13,073 bases of DNA from an uncultured Coriobacteriaceae bacterium (GTDB taxonomy: Bacteria; Actinomycetota; Coriobacteriia; Coriobacteriales; QAMH01), in contig CACZQA010000214.1 in the NCBI GenBank assembly GCA_902783175.1, positions 1 to 13,073 of the forward strand, given 5' to 3'. Position 1 is the first letter of the stretch; every line of letters starts with the position of its first letter. Below, piece after piece: positions 1-6,206 of this stretch. The notes under the pieces were generated by a model, which did not search any database, was not told where the DNA came from, and saw only the letters and a program-made list of their open reading frames with translations. The translations under genes and the position numbers were made by a program.

Positions 1-458
1 GACTGCGTGTAGCAGCAGTTCGGCGACTGCAGGACGGAGAACGTCAGAGCATAGTAGTAGATGCAAGCCTCACGGCCAGTACCACCGAAGCAGACGATGG
101 ACTCAGGTCCATAGGTCTCCTGGAAGTAGCGAGTCTTCTCGCAAATCGTGTCGATGGCCTCATCCCACGTCGTGCGCTCCCACTTCATCTTGCCGCGGTC
201 TTCGTAAGCGCGCTTCATGGGGTAGATGACACGGTCAGGGCTGTACGTATACTCGCGGAGAGCAAGGTTCAAAGCGTTGACGCGGCCCTTGGTAATCGGG
301 TTGTTGTCATCGCCTTCGATGCGGACAAGCTTGCCATCCTTGGTAACGACCTTGACACCGTATCCAACGGGGTGAGATCCCGGAGGAGACCAGGTGTTGC
401 TGCGAGTGACTACTGTGCCGTCTTCACGCTCGACACGCCACTGCTTACCATATGCCAT
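1..458 (-). CDS. Molybdopterin-dependent oxidoreductase, N-terminal part (runs off left edge)
   Basis: This is the first 152 codons of a Mo/W-bis-MGD (DMSO reductase superfamily) enzyme; the rest lies left of the window. The start is the ATG at 458-456, preceded by AAGGAG eight bases upstream. Recognisable family features are the beta segment GVKVVTKDGKLVRIEGDDNN (residues 34-53), the turn PITKGRV, SPDRVIYPMKR (73-83) and KWERTTWDEAID (92-103), followed by YGPESIVCFGG (116-126). The usual family motif with Cys at PGCHPVGCG and GRLC reads PGSHPVGYG and GRVN here. The first cysteine is residue 106, so the N-terminal [4Fe-4S] ligands are missing. There is no Tat signal, so the enzyme is probably cytoplasmic. 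Family knowledge: cluster-less members include DMSO/TMAO reductases and the large subunit of pyrogallol-phloroglucinol transhydroxylase. The substrate is unknown; an aromatic compound is an inference from the lineage and the nearby MFS gene. Confidence 0.88.
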   Translation of the reverse strand, partial: MAYGKQWRVEREDGTVVTRSNTWSPPGSHPVGYGVKVVTKDGKLVRIEGDDNNPITKGRVNALNLALREYTYSPDRVIYPMKRAYEDRGKMKWERTTWDEAIDTICEKTRYFQETYGPESIVCFGGTGREACIYYYALTFSVLQSPNCCYTQ

Positions 459-678
459 AGTGTTACTCCTTTTCCTCAAATAGGTTAGGAAAACTTACCG
501 CCGAGTTGCTAGAAGAGTGCTCGAAGGTGTCTGGGGCAACGGGCCTCTCAGAACTCGAACAGCTCAATATTAGCAGTGTTGAGGATAGTGGTGACGCCTT
601 ATTTCAAACCGTGATTATTTACTTGGAGAATAAATTATTGGGGACTCTATTCATGGTAGAGTTGACTATGCTGGCAAC

Positions 679-691
679 AGGTTTGCAACCT
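679..691. promoter_or_regulatory. Short inverted repeat, possible operator
   Basis: AGGTTTGCAACCT has 5-bp arms around a 3-base centre, about 80 bp upstream of the trigger-factor-like gene and about 220 bp upstream of the divergent molybdoenzyme start. Its position would suit a repressor or activator site for the divergent pair. No regulator gene is visible nearby, and short palindromes of this length occur by chance. Confidence 0.25.
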
Positions 692-756
692 TGTTTCCTT
701 GCCCTCGCGCACACGCGCAAGAACACGTAAAATACCCTGAGTTATCAGCTAGAAAT

Positions 757-763
757 GAGAGGG
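757..763 (+). promoter_or_regulatory. Ribosome binding site deciding the start of the trigger-factor-like gene
   Basis: GAGAGGG lies six bases before the ATG at 770. ATGs at 755 and 764 are also in frame, but the purine-rich site overlaps the first and is too close to the second, so 770 is the best start. Confidence 0.6.
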
Positions 764-769
764 ATGGCT

Positions 770-1543
770 ATGGCCAATTTGAGTTTCACCCTGACCGACT
801 ACGGCCCCGTGTACGTCACTGCGCCCGAGGTCAAAATCCCCGAGGAAGAGGTCCGTCGTCAGGCTAAGCGCTGGCTCGAGCTGAACGCGTGCAAGGACGG
901 CGAAGAGCCGAAGCTCACCGACAAATGGGTCGACGAGCACGTCGAGGAAGTCAAGAGCGTCGACGAGCTGCTCGTGCACGTCCGCTTCAACATGTACAAG
1001 AACAACCGCGAGGTCCAAAAGCTCGCTGACCAAGACGTCATCTGCAAAGAGCTTGCGACCCGCCTGGTCGAAGAGCTCCCCGAGGACCTCGTCGAGATGG
1101 CGAAGTTCAACGCGCGCATGCGTTTCGAGGAAATGTGCCGGCGCAGCGGCATGCAGGTCGAGGACTTCTGCAGGCAACGCGGGCAGACGCCCGAGCAGGT
1201 CTACGCAGACGTCGACTACCGCGCCATCGAGAGCCTGAAGGAAGATTCCGCATTGCAGGCCTACGCGGACAAGCGCAACTACACCCTCACGCCGGAGGAT
1301 TACTACGCGGTCATCCCGGGCGACTCCATCGAGGACAAGGCGTACAAGCGCCGTCAGATCGAGCTCGACGGTCGCATGCCCGGCCTCGAGGACTACGCCA
1401 TCAAGACCAAGGCGCTCAACGAGGTCATGGACAATGCAATGATTCGCCGTTCCGAGGAGTTCGACTACGAGCGCTATGGCGACATCAGCAAGAACGTCAT
1501 GGATGCCTACAGCCAGTCTCCGGAGAACTTCATCTCCCTATAA
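770..1543 (+). CDS. Stand-alone trigger factor C-terminal (chaperone) domain-like protein
   Basis: This 257-aa soluble, highly charged protein is mostly predicted helix. Residues about 49-165 follow the trigger factor segment that comes after the PPIase domain. KLTDKWVDEHVEEVKSVDEL parallels ELNDEFAVRVGAENVEELY of the full trigger factor encoded at 6270-7574. ELATRLVEELPEDLVEMA parallels the conserved helix around EALTKRIEGELPQTYVDVMY. The later stretch CRRSGMQVEDFCRQRGQTPE is the typical loop and helix of the C-terminal arm. The ribosome-binding signature GFRxGKxP and the FKBP-like domain are both absent. Family knowledge: this domain cradles unfolded chains. Inference: a cytoplasmic holdase, possibly dedicated to a client. 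It is divergent from the molybdoenzyme and convergent with the SlyD-type gene, which would suit a maturation role, but the sequence does not prove it. Homology is by eye and distant. Confidence 0.7.
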   Translation: MANLSFTLTDYGPVYVTAPEVKIPEEEVRRQAKRWLELNACKDGEEPKLTDKWVDEHVEEVKSVDELLVHVRFNMYKNNREVQKLADQDVICKELATRLVEELPEDLVEMAKFNARMRFEEMCRRSGMQVEDFCRQRGQTPEQVYADVDYRAIESLKEDSALQAYADKRNYTLTPEDYYAVIPGDSIEDKAYKRRQIELDGRMPGLEDYAIKTKALNEVMDNAMIRRSEEFDYERYGDISKNVMDAYSQSPENFISL

Positions 1544-1564
1544 GGTGATTTTCCAGCGCAATGT

Positions 1565-1601
1565 AAAGCGGGCTCCCGAGAAATCGGGAGCCCGCTTTTT
1601 C
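1565..1601. terminator. Intrinsic terminator between convergent genes
   Basis: A perfect 15-bp stem (1565-1579 with 1584-1598) closes on a GAAA tetraloop, followed by TTTTT on the plus strand. It ends the trigger-factor-like gene. On the minus strand the stem is followed by only TTT, so termination of the FKBP gene there would be weaker. Confidence 0.9.
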
Positions 1602-1620
1602 TTACCTGAAAGCCGAGCGG

Positions 1621-2139
1621 CTACATCATCGTGAAGCCGTCTTCTCCGCCAAAGCCCATTGCCTGGTTGTTCTGTCCCATGAGCTTTGCCTTCTCCTTCG
1701 CGGAAATGAAGTTCTCGGGGGCATCTTCCACGTCGAGAATCTCGACCTCGAAGGTCAGGTCATGGCCGGCGAGAGGATGGTTCATGTCGAAGACCACGGC
1801 ATCGGGTTCCACCGCCGCGACCGTCACCGCCACCTTCTCACCCGCATCGTTGATCATCCAAACGCGCTTGCCAACCTCGATGTCGCCAAACGGAATGTTT
1901 TCGAGCGGAACGCGCTCCGTGAAGTCATCGAGGTGCTCTCCGTAGGCATCGTACATGCCGACAGTGAATGTCTTTTTCTCGCCCTTCTCCATCTCGAGAA
2001 TCTCGTTCTCGAGGCCATCGATGACCAGATCCATGCCCGTCTGGAACACCATGGGCTCATCGGCATCGGCCTTTCCGAAAAGGGTTCCGTCTTCGAGGGT
2101 CCCCCTGTAGACAAGCGTAACGGTAGAACCGAGTTTCAT
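1621..2139 (-). CDS. slyD: SlyD-type FKBP peptidyl-prolyl cis-trans isomerase
   Basis: This 172-aa cytoplasmic protein isomerises Xaa-Pro bonds and acts as a folding helper. The split FKBP domain is visible at residues 1-64 (VTLVYRGTLEDGTLF, then VIDGLENEILEMEKGEKKTF) and 119-138 (MNHPLAGHDLTFEVEILDV, the SlyD hallmark). The insert-in-flap chaperone domain lies between them (about 65-118). The His/Cys-rich metal-binding tail of E. coli SlyD is missing; this tail is Gly/Met-rich and ends GEDGFTMM, so nickel delivery is not supported. The frame stays open upstream to 2310, but the ATG at 2139 begins at the canonical domain edge and has AGGATAGGGA just upstream. It is convergent with the trigger-factor-like gene and divergent from the gene at 2340. 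Confidence 0.93.
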   Translation of the reverse strand: MKLGSTVTLVYRGTLEDGTLFGKADADEPMVFQTGMDLVIDGLENEILEMEKGEKKTFTVGMYDAYGEHLDDFTERVPLENIPFGDIEVGKRVWMINDAGEKVAVTVAAVEPDAVVFDMNHPLAGHDLTFEVEILDVEDAPENFISAKEKAKLMGQNNQAMGFGGEDGFTMM

Positions 2140-2194
2140 CGCTTCCCTATCCTTTCGCATCGATATACAACTCGTGGCATTTTCACTCATTGCT

Positions 2195-2223
2195 ACCCTA
2201 CAGGAAGCGCGCGGTGAGCTCAA
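2195..2223 (-). promoter_or_regulatory. Weak candidate promoter for the SlyD-type gene
   Basis: On the minus strand TTGAGC (2223-2218) and TAGGGT (2200-2195) are separated by 17 bp, 56 bp before the ATG. Spacing is ideal but both boxes match consensus only partly. Confidence 0.3.
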
Positions 2224-2294
2224 ACGAATCTCGCGTATTTGCACCCAACTGTAAGACGCGTTTTGGCGCCCGCAGCTAGCACCACGCGTTGCGG

Positions 2295-2300
2295 TATAAT
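2295..2300 (+). promoter_or_regulatory. -10 box TATAAT upstream of the 200-aa protein gene
   Basis: A perfect TATAAT lies 40 bp before the ATG at 2340, suggesting transcription starts near 2307 with a leader of about 33 nt. I see no good -35 at the expected distance. The copies of ACGCGTT at 2256 and 2284 flank the -35 area and could be activator half-sites, but this is speculative. Confidence 0.55.
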
Positions 2301-2339
2301 CGTGCGACACTGTGTCAAGAGGCTCAAAGAGGAGTTTGC

Positions 2340-2942
2340 ATGGCCTTCAAGAAGTTCTACTTTCCCGTCGATGCGGTACAGCAAGCAGTCGAAAACAAAC
2401 AGGATTTTGACATGTGGTACGACGACGGCGAGCTGTTCATGCACGTCACGAGCGACTGGGAGTCCGAGAAATCACAAGTCAAGATGTTCAGCCACACTGG
2501 CGGCGAGAGCATCCGCATCAAGCCGGACAACAAGGCCCTGCACTATGACGTGCGCGTAGAGCGTTATACCTACATGCTGAAAACGCACACGATCTTCGAG
2601 CACTATTTTATCGAGGGGATGCTGTGGCAAATGCACGGCTCGCCTTCTAACGGGCACTGCAACTTCGAAAACGAGAACACGGGCAAGAAGGACATGCTCC
2701 TCACGACCGTGAAGCTCCCCGACAAGGGCAAGTGCTATGAGGTCAAGGTAAAAGACGTCTCCAAGCTCAGGCCGGCAGCAGGCGCGATCATCGCCATCCT
2801 CATAAAAGAGCAGTGGAAGGGTTTGAGCTGCGGTGAGCCCTATCCCGACGGCACGAAATGGTACAAGCGTCTCAAGCGCTATTTCCTCGAGCCCGGATAC
2901 TCCTACGAGGATATCCAGAGCAATCCAGAGCTGACCAAGTAA
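2340..2942 (+). CDS. Conserved-type 200-aa protein, possibly tubby/LURP-one-like
   Basis: The start is the ATG at 2340 with AAGAGGAG seven bases before it; a perfect TATAAT lies upstream. The protein is soluble, with no signal peptide or membrane helix. It reads as a series of short beta strands rich in aromatics (FDMWYDDGELFMHVT, MLKTHTIFEHYFIEG, CYEVKVKD), then one hydrophobic segment, AAGAIIAILIKEQW (146-159), near the end. That order is what the tubby C-terminal-like/LURP-one barrel fold shows, where a hydrophobic helix threads a beta barrel. This is a fold-level guess without a diagnostic motif. The C-terminal 40 residues (WYKRLKRYFLEPGYSYED) are basic and aromatic. It is monocistronic: divergent from the SlyD-type gene and followed by its own terminator. 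Function is unknown. Confidence 0.8.
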   Translation: MAFKKFYFPVDAVQQAVENKQDFDMWYDDGELFMHVTSDWESEKSQVKMFSHTGGESIRIKPDNKALHYDVRVERYTYMLKTHTIFEHYFIEGMLWQMHGSPSNGHCNFENENTGKKDMLLTTVKLPDKGKCYEVKVKDVSKLRPAAGAIIAILIKEQWKGLSCGEPYPDGTKWYKRLKRYFLEPGYSYEDIQSNPELTK

Positions 2943-2964
2943 GCCCTGAGCACAGAGCAAGAAC

Positions 2965-3002
2965 ACGATGGGGCCCCGAGAAATCGGGGCCCCATCGTTT
3001 TT
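2965..3002 (+). terminator. Intrinsic terminator after the 200-aa protein gene
   Basis: A perfect 15-bp stem (2965-2979 with 2984-2998) closes on GAAA and runs into TTTTT. It starts 22 bp past the TAA. Its apical part is almost the same as that of the terminator at 1565, including the closing CCGA-GAAA-TCGG. Confidence 0.92.
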
Positions 3003-3084
3003 GATTTGAATACACCCCGCGCCTTCGACAGCGGCGGCAGCTGTCGGAAACGGCCGCACGGGCAAGGCGTGAAGACACGTCATA

Positions 3085-3122
3085 AAAAGAAGCCCCCGCG
3101 AGCCGAGAAGACTCGCGGGGGC
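3085..3122 (-). terminator. Intrinsic terminator of the MFS gene
   Basis: On the minus strand an 11-bp GC-rich stem (3122-3112 with 3102-3092) with a 9-base loop is followed by TTCTTTTT. It lies about 40 bp beyond the MFS stop codon. Confidence 0.9.
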
Positions 3123-3160
3123 CAGTGCTCTAGGAGCAGGCTATCTTGCAGGCGCTAGAC

Positions 3161-4852
3161 CTACTTGGCGGCCTTGTTCCTTGCAAGCTGCATACCACCG
3201 AAGATGAAGAAGTACAGGAACGGAAGCAGCAGGCCAGTAGCCATGAGAGGCAGAGCAACAGGGAGCTTGGACCAACCCTGGATTGCCAGCGGGCAAACGA
3301 TGCAGAGAACAGCCAGGAAGGCGATGATGAACACCATGACGATGAACGGAACCATGCCCGTGTCGTTCTTGTCGCCACCCGTCTCGGCAGCAGCAAGCTC
3401 GTCCATGGTCTTGCCACCAGTCTCGGTGACGAACAGGAGCGTGCAGATGAAGCCAAGTGCGAACGGTACGCACAGGACAAGCACGACAGCGCTCCAGTTG
3501 GTAGCACCGTTGACCTGGAAGGCGGCCATAGAAGCGATTGCGCCCAGGACGATGGAAGAAGCAGAACCGCCGAAACGTGCGAATGCCTGGCACCATGCGA
3601 CGCCGGTGTTACGCAGCTCGGTCGGATAGCTCTCGGGCATCAGCGGCTGAACAGCGGTGATTGCGTAGTTCAGGGCGAAACCGAAGAGCAGCATGAGGAT
3701 CGTGCAGAGCACGATATTGTTCGGTGCAACGAAGATGGAGCACAGGACAATAGCGATGATGCAGAAGATCCAGGAGCCAGCGAGGTTCTTCTTGCGGCCG
3801 ATCTTGTCGGAGACGAAACCGACGGTGACGTTAGACAGGATAGCAGCGAAGTTGTTCCAAGTCTGGAGGTTGACGGAGTCAGCCTTGGAGTAGCCAACGC
3901 CCTGGAACCAAGTCGGAATCCAAGCGTTCATACCATAGACGCAGAACTGACCAACGAAGTAGGTCGTCCAGATTGCCGCGGTGGCGACAATGTACTTATG
4001 GGAGAACAGAACGTTGACGGAGGTCTTCTCAGGCTTCGGCGGAACGATCATGAGAGCAGGATCGTACTCATGCTGATGATGAGTGGTCCTCATCTCGATA
4101 CCAGCCAGAGCCTCAGCGGCCTTATCCTTCATGCCGTTGTTTGCATACCAGTGCGGGGTCTCATGCATAACGAAGATCAGGATGATGCCGTAGATGACGG
4201 GCAGCGCACCGATCAGGTAGCAGATACGCCAGTTTGCATAGGTATGCAGGTCTGCGGCGCCGTTCTTGCCAGGAATGGTCAGCGGCTCGGTGAAACCAGG
4301 GATGATGGGGGTCGTCGTGCTGCAGATCGGGTTAGCGACCAGGCCAGCGATAACCCAGCCAGCAACCATGAATGCCATACCGAAGGTGACGAAGACGCCA
4401 CGGTTCTTGGACGGCATCGTCTCGGAGAAGACGGTGGTAACAACCGGGATGCAGGAGCCAACGCCAAAGCCGGCGATCAGACGGAACGCTGCGAAGAACG
4501 GAACGCTCATCGAGAACGCCTGCGGCAGGGTGAAGACGCCGTAGAACAGGCATGCGATGACGAGCATCTTCTTACGACCGATCTTGTCGGAGAGGATACC
4601 GCCGCATGCGCCACCAAGAACCATGCCGAGCAGGCCCCACGTGGTCAGAGAGCCCATTGCTGCGCCCTCGACACCGAAGGAAGCGGCGAGGTAGGTGTTG
4701 GTGGAGTTGACGACCATGAAATCATAGCCATCGAAGATGTTGGCCAGGCCAAGCAGAACGAACATCAGCCAGGTGTGGCCGTTGATGCCGAAAGAGTCGA
4801 TAACCTCGGAGACGGTGTACTCTTTGCCATCGGCAAACTTTCCTTCGCTCAT
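3161..4852 (-). CDS. MFS transporter of aromatic acid:H+ symporter type with a two-helix C-terminal extension
   Basis: This 563-aa inner-membrane carrier probably imports a small organic acid with protons. TM1 contains NIFDGYDFMVV (38-48), the D-G-x-D signature of the AAHS group (PcaK/BenK-like). The MFS loop motif occurs twice, as GGILSDKIGRKK (84-95) and GFVSDKIGRKK (345-355), confirming the two six-helix halves. After TM12 comes TETGGKTMDEL (476-486), close to where such carriers usually end. Two further hydrophobic segments follow (about 501-525 and 530-553), giving about 14 helices. The loop between TM5 and TM6 (about 175-205) is long, and the central loop has a THHQHEYD stretch. The ATG is preceded by a near-perfect AAAGGAGGG, suggesting strong translation. 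It has its own transcription unit between two terminators. The substrate is not readable; the molybdoenzyme 2.7 kb away hints at an aromatic. Confidence 0.92.
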   Translation of the reverse strand: MSEGKFADGKEYTVSEVIDSFGINGHTWLMFVLLGLANIFDGYDFMVVNSTNTYLAASFGVEGAAMGSLTTWGLLGMVLGGACGGILSDKIGRKKMLVIACLFYGVFTLPQAFSMSVPFFAAFRLIAGFGVGSCIPVVTTVFSETMPSKNRGVFVTFGMAFMVAGWVIAGLVANPICSTTTPIIPGFTEPLTIPGKNGAADLHTYANWRICYLIGALPVIYGIILIFVMHETPHWYANNGMKDKAAEALAGIEMRTTHHQHEYDPALMIVPPKPEKTSVNVLFSHKYIVATAAIWTTYFVGQFCVYGMNAWIPTWFQGVGYSKADSVNLQTWNNFAAILSNVTVGFVSDKIGRKKNLAGSWIFCIIAIVLCSIFVAPNNIVLCTILMLLFGFALNYAITAVQPLMPESYPTELRNTGVAWCQAFARFGGSASSIVLGAIASMAAFQVNGATNWSAVVLVLCVPFALGFICTLLFVTETGGKTMDELAAAETGGDKNDTGMVPFIVMVFIIAFLAVLCIVCPLAIQGWSKLPVALPLMATGLLLPFLYFFIFGGMQLARNKAAK

Positions 4853-4908
4853 TGAATCCCTCCTTTAGGATGTAGCACTTTGCATGCTAACGAGCGAACT
4901 GATACGAA

Positions 4909-4945
4909 CACGCGATTCACGCGCTTTCTTACGATGCTTGAAGCA
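4909..4945. promoter_or_regulatory. Repeat elements upstream of the MFS gene, possible operator
   Basis: Between the preceding terminator and the MFS start lie a direct repeat CACGCG-ATT-CACGCG (4909-4923) and an inverted repeat TGCTT-G-AAGCA (4935-4945). The MFS promoter must be in this roughly 90-bp stretch, so these are candidate regulator sites. No -35/-10 pair is convincing. Confidence 0.3.
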
Positions 4946-4950
4946 CTCGG

Positions 4951-4982
4951 AAAAAGCCGCCTGGCTCCCCAGCCCGAACGGC
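4951..4982 (-). terminator. Probable terminator between the Cys-rich membrane protein and the MFS gene
   Basis: On the minus strand, eight bases after the TAA, GCCGTT...GGCGGC and GGCT-GGGG-AGCC form a two-part stem with a small internal loop, followed by TTTTT (4955-4951). It separates two same-strand genes into distinct units. Confidence 0.6.
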
Positions 4983-4990
4983 ACCCCTCA

Positions 4991-5254
4991 TTATTCGGCT
5001 TTTTCTCCCAGCAGTTCTTTTTTGCGCATTTGGCAAATAGCCACAGGCTTGCCTTCGTGGAGGCGGTACATGCGATACCCGCAGTTACCGTAGCCACTAC
5101 AGGCGCGGCACTTGAGCTCTTTAAGCGGGAGACCCCCCAAGTCTTCCTCGGTAACCTCACCAAGAACGACTTTTCGTTTTCCAGACACGGGACAACCTCG
5201 CTTTTGCCAAACTAGTGCTGCGATCCAAAACCCAATAACAGCTACAACCACCAT
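4991..5254 (-). CDS. Small membrane-anchored cysteine-rich protein
   Basis: This 87-aa protein starts with one hydrophobic helix (MVVVAVIGFWIAALVW, residues 1-16), followed by QKRG, so the C-terminal domain should be cytoplasmic. That domain holds Cys21 and a cluster C49-x2-C52-x5-C58-x15-C74 (CRACSGYGNCGYR, then AICQ). Such spacing could bind zinc or an iron-sulfur cluster, possibly for redox sensing or electron transfer. I do not recognise the family. The start is uncertain: the ATG at 5254 puts the helix at the N-terminus but has only a weak GGAA about 12 bases upstream. The frame is open to a GTG at 5410, which has no ribosome site and would add 52 nondescript residues. The gene lies upstream of the MFS gene on the same strand but is cut off from it by a likely terminator. 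Confidence 0.6.
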   Translation of the reverse strand: MVVVAVIGFWIAALVWQKRGCPVSGKRKVVLGEVTEEDLGGLPLKELKCRACSGYGNCGYRMYRLHEGKPVAICQMRKKELLGEKAE

Positions 5255-5816
5255 AAGAAACGAACATTCCGAACGTGTGGCCAAAGGCTTGTCGCTGCTC
5301 CCCAGCAGCAGGCCCCTGATTACGCGTCCGAACCCAGCAACCTGCGATAACACGCTGCTGGAACCAAATGCACGGCCGTCGAAAAACAAGTTGTCGGTTT
5401 CACCGCACACGTAGACCCAGCAAATTGCTGTTACCGCAATTCTCGCCTATCGCAGCACGGGACACAAGGGAATTTATCCACAAATATTCCATGATTTCAA
5501 AGCGATTGGGTTCTACTCCCCAGCACCTGATGTGAAGCACATCGGCCGAGACGAGTAGCAGACGGATAGCGATGCGATTCCAGACACGGTCATCCAAAGA
5601 CCAAAAGCACGAACCCGCCCACCTGCTGCGCTCAGCAGTACCAGAGTGGTTACAGGGGGACTATAGCGTAGAGAAACAAGAATTGCACCACTTGATATTG
5701 TCAAATTTTTCTTATCAAACACTACCCCTTGTTGAAATCTAGTAAACTCGTCGAAGCATCTAGCCACCAGTTCTCGCCGAGCAGGGAAGCTGCGACGTCA
5801 CAAGGGGGACAATCTC
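5255..5816. other. 562-bp gene-free stretch
   Basis: This separates the Cys-rich protein gene (minus) from the small membrane protein gene (plus). It contains a 6-bp-stem hairpin GCTGCT-CCCC-AGCAGC (5294-5309), a perfect DnaA-box word TTATCCACA (5474-5482), and an AT-rich zone at about 5680-5745 with a TTGAtattgTCAA palindrome. Open frames here on the minus strand (5400-5597, 5513-5767) lack ribosome sites and convincing content. It may hold a long leader, a small RNA or decayed sequence; nothing decides between these. Confidence 0.45.
5692..5704. promoter_or_regulatory. TTGA-N5-TCAA palindrome in an AT-rich zone, possible CRP/FNR-like site
   Basis: TTGATATTGTCAA resembles an FNR/CRP half-site pair but with a 5-base instead of the canonical spacing of TTGATnnnnATCAA. 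It also reads as TTGACA on the minus strand, a perfect -35, though no -10 follows at 17 bp. It sits about 110 bp upstream of the small membrane protein gene. Confidence 0.3.
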
Positions 5817-6149
5817 GTGTCAAAGCACCAGAAGGCTGCGCCGCGCAAGCGCGTGCGCGAGGCAGCGAGCGTTCGCATCGACCGCAACAAACAGGGAATC
5901 AAGCTCATCGTCGCGACCGCCGTGGCCATCGCGATCTGCGTCATCTACTTCTTCAACCCGATTGCAGTGGGAAGCCAAGTCAGGTCTATCCTCGTGTTCG
6001 CGTTTTTCCTCGTCCTCGCCGTGCTGCTGGGAGAGCTCGGCGTCAGGTACTCGAAGCTCAACACGGAATACACGAAGCTCAAGAACCTGTACGGTATCAA
6101 CGATGCAGAGGTCAAGGAGATGATGGCCGACATCAAGGCCGGACGCTAG
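5817..6149 (+). CDS. Small two-helix membrane protein, unknown function
   Basis: This 110-aa protein starts at a GTG with AAGGGGGAC seven bases upstream, a strong site that fixes the start. A basic N-terminus (KHQKAAPRKRVREAASVRIDRNKQG) precedes two hydrophobic segments (about 27-46 and 57-76). A charged tail follows, with a short coiled-coil-like repeat (YSKLNTEYTKLKNLYG, 79-94). The positive-inside rule puts both termini in the cytoplasm. No catalytic motif is visible and I do not recognise the family. It is a single-gene unit, convergent with trigger factor across a strong hairpin; the 562-bp gap upstream should contain its promoter. Confidence 0.8.
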   Translation: MSKHQKAAPRKRVREAASVRIDRNKQGIKLIVATAVAIAICVIYFFNPIAVGSQVRSILVFAFFLVLAVLLGELGVRYSKLNTEYTKLKNLYGINDAEVKEMMADIKAGR

Positions 6150-6206
6150 CCTGCCCCCGCATTACTGGCGGCACTCCCCCATCGCACGCGATACAGACAA
6201 CGATAC

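Larger units (their letters stand above)
459..769. other. Divergent intergenic region between the molybdoenzyme and the trigger-factor-like gene
   Basis: This 311-bp gap must hold the promoters of both divergent genes. An AT-rich core spans about 600-660. An imperfect palindrome, AGGTT-TGC-AACCT, lies at 679-691 and could be an operator. I found no -35/-10 pair good enough to assign on either strand. A 74-codon open frame at 506-730 has no ribosome site and no recognisable content, so I do not call it a gene. Confidence 0.5.

Noticed and set aside
506..730. A 74-codon frame in the divergent gap left of the trigger-factor-like gene.
   Set aside because: No ribosome site and no plausible domain, and it covers the area that must hold two promoters.
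1525..1743. The hexapeptide PENFIS occurs near the C-termini of both the trigger-factor-like and SlyD-type proteins, in convergent genes.
   Set aside because: Six residues in otherwise unrelated contexts with no surrounding similarity. Probably coincidence, not a duplication or shared tag.
2140..2310. N-terminal extension of the SlyD-type protein to 2310.
   Set aside because: The extra 57 residues resemble no FKBP sequence. The ATG at 2139 begins exactly at the domain and has a purine-rich site.
3146..4855. A 569-codon open frame on the plus strand, fully antisense to the MFS gene.
   Set aside because: Its translation is low-complexity charged sequence with no domain. The minus strand encodes a clear transporter with duplicated motifs, a terminator and a near-perfect ribosome site. 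The open frame is a codon-bias shadow.
5474..5482. Perfect DnaA box TTATCCACA.
   Set aside because: Single copy with no cluster of boxes, no dnaA/dnaN and no AT-rich unwinding element beside it, so not evidence of an origin. One such word in 13 kb can be chance.
5513..5767. An 84-codon minus-strand frame with some hydrophobic stretches.
   Set aside because: GTG start without a ribosome site; composition looks random; it overlaps the AT-rich putative promoter zone.
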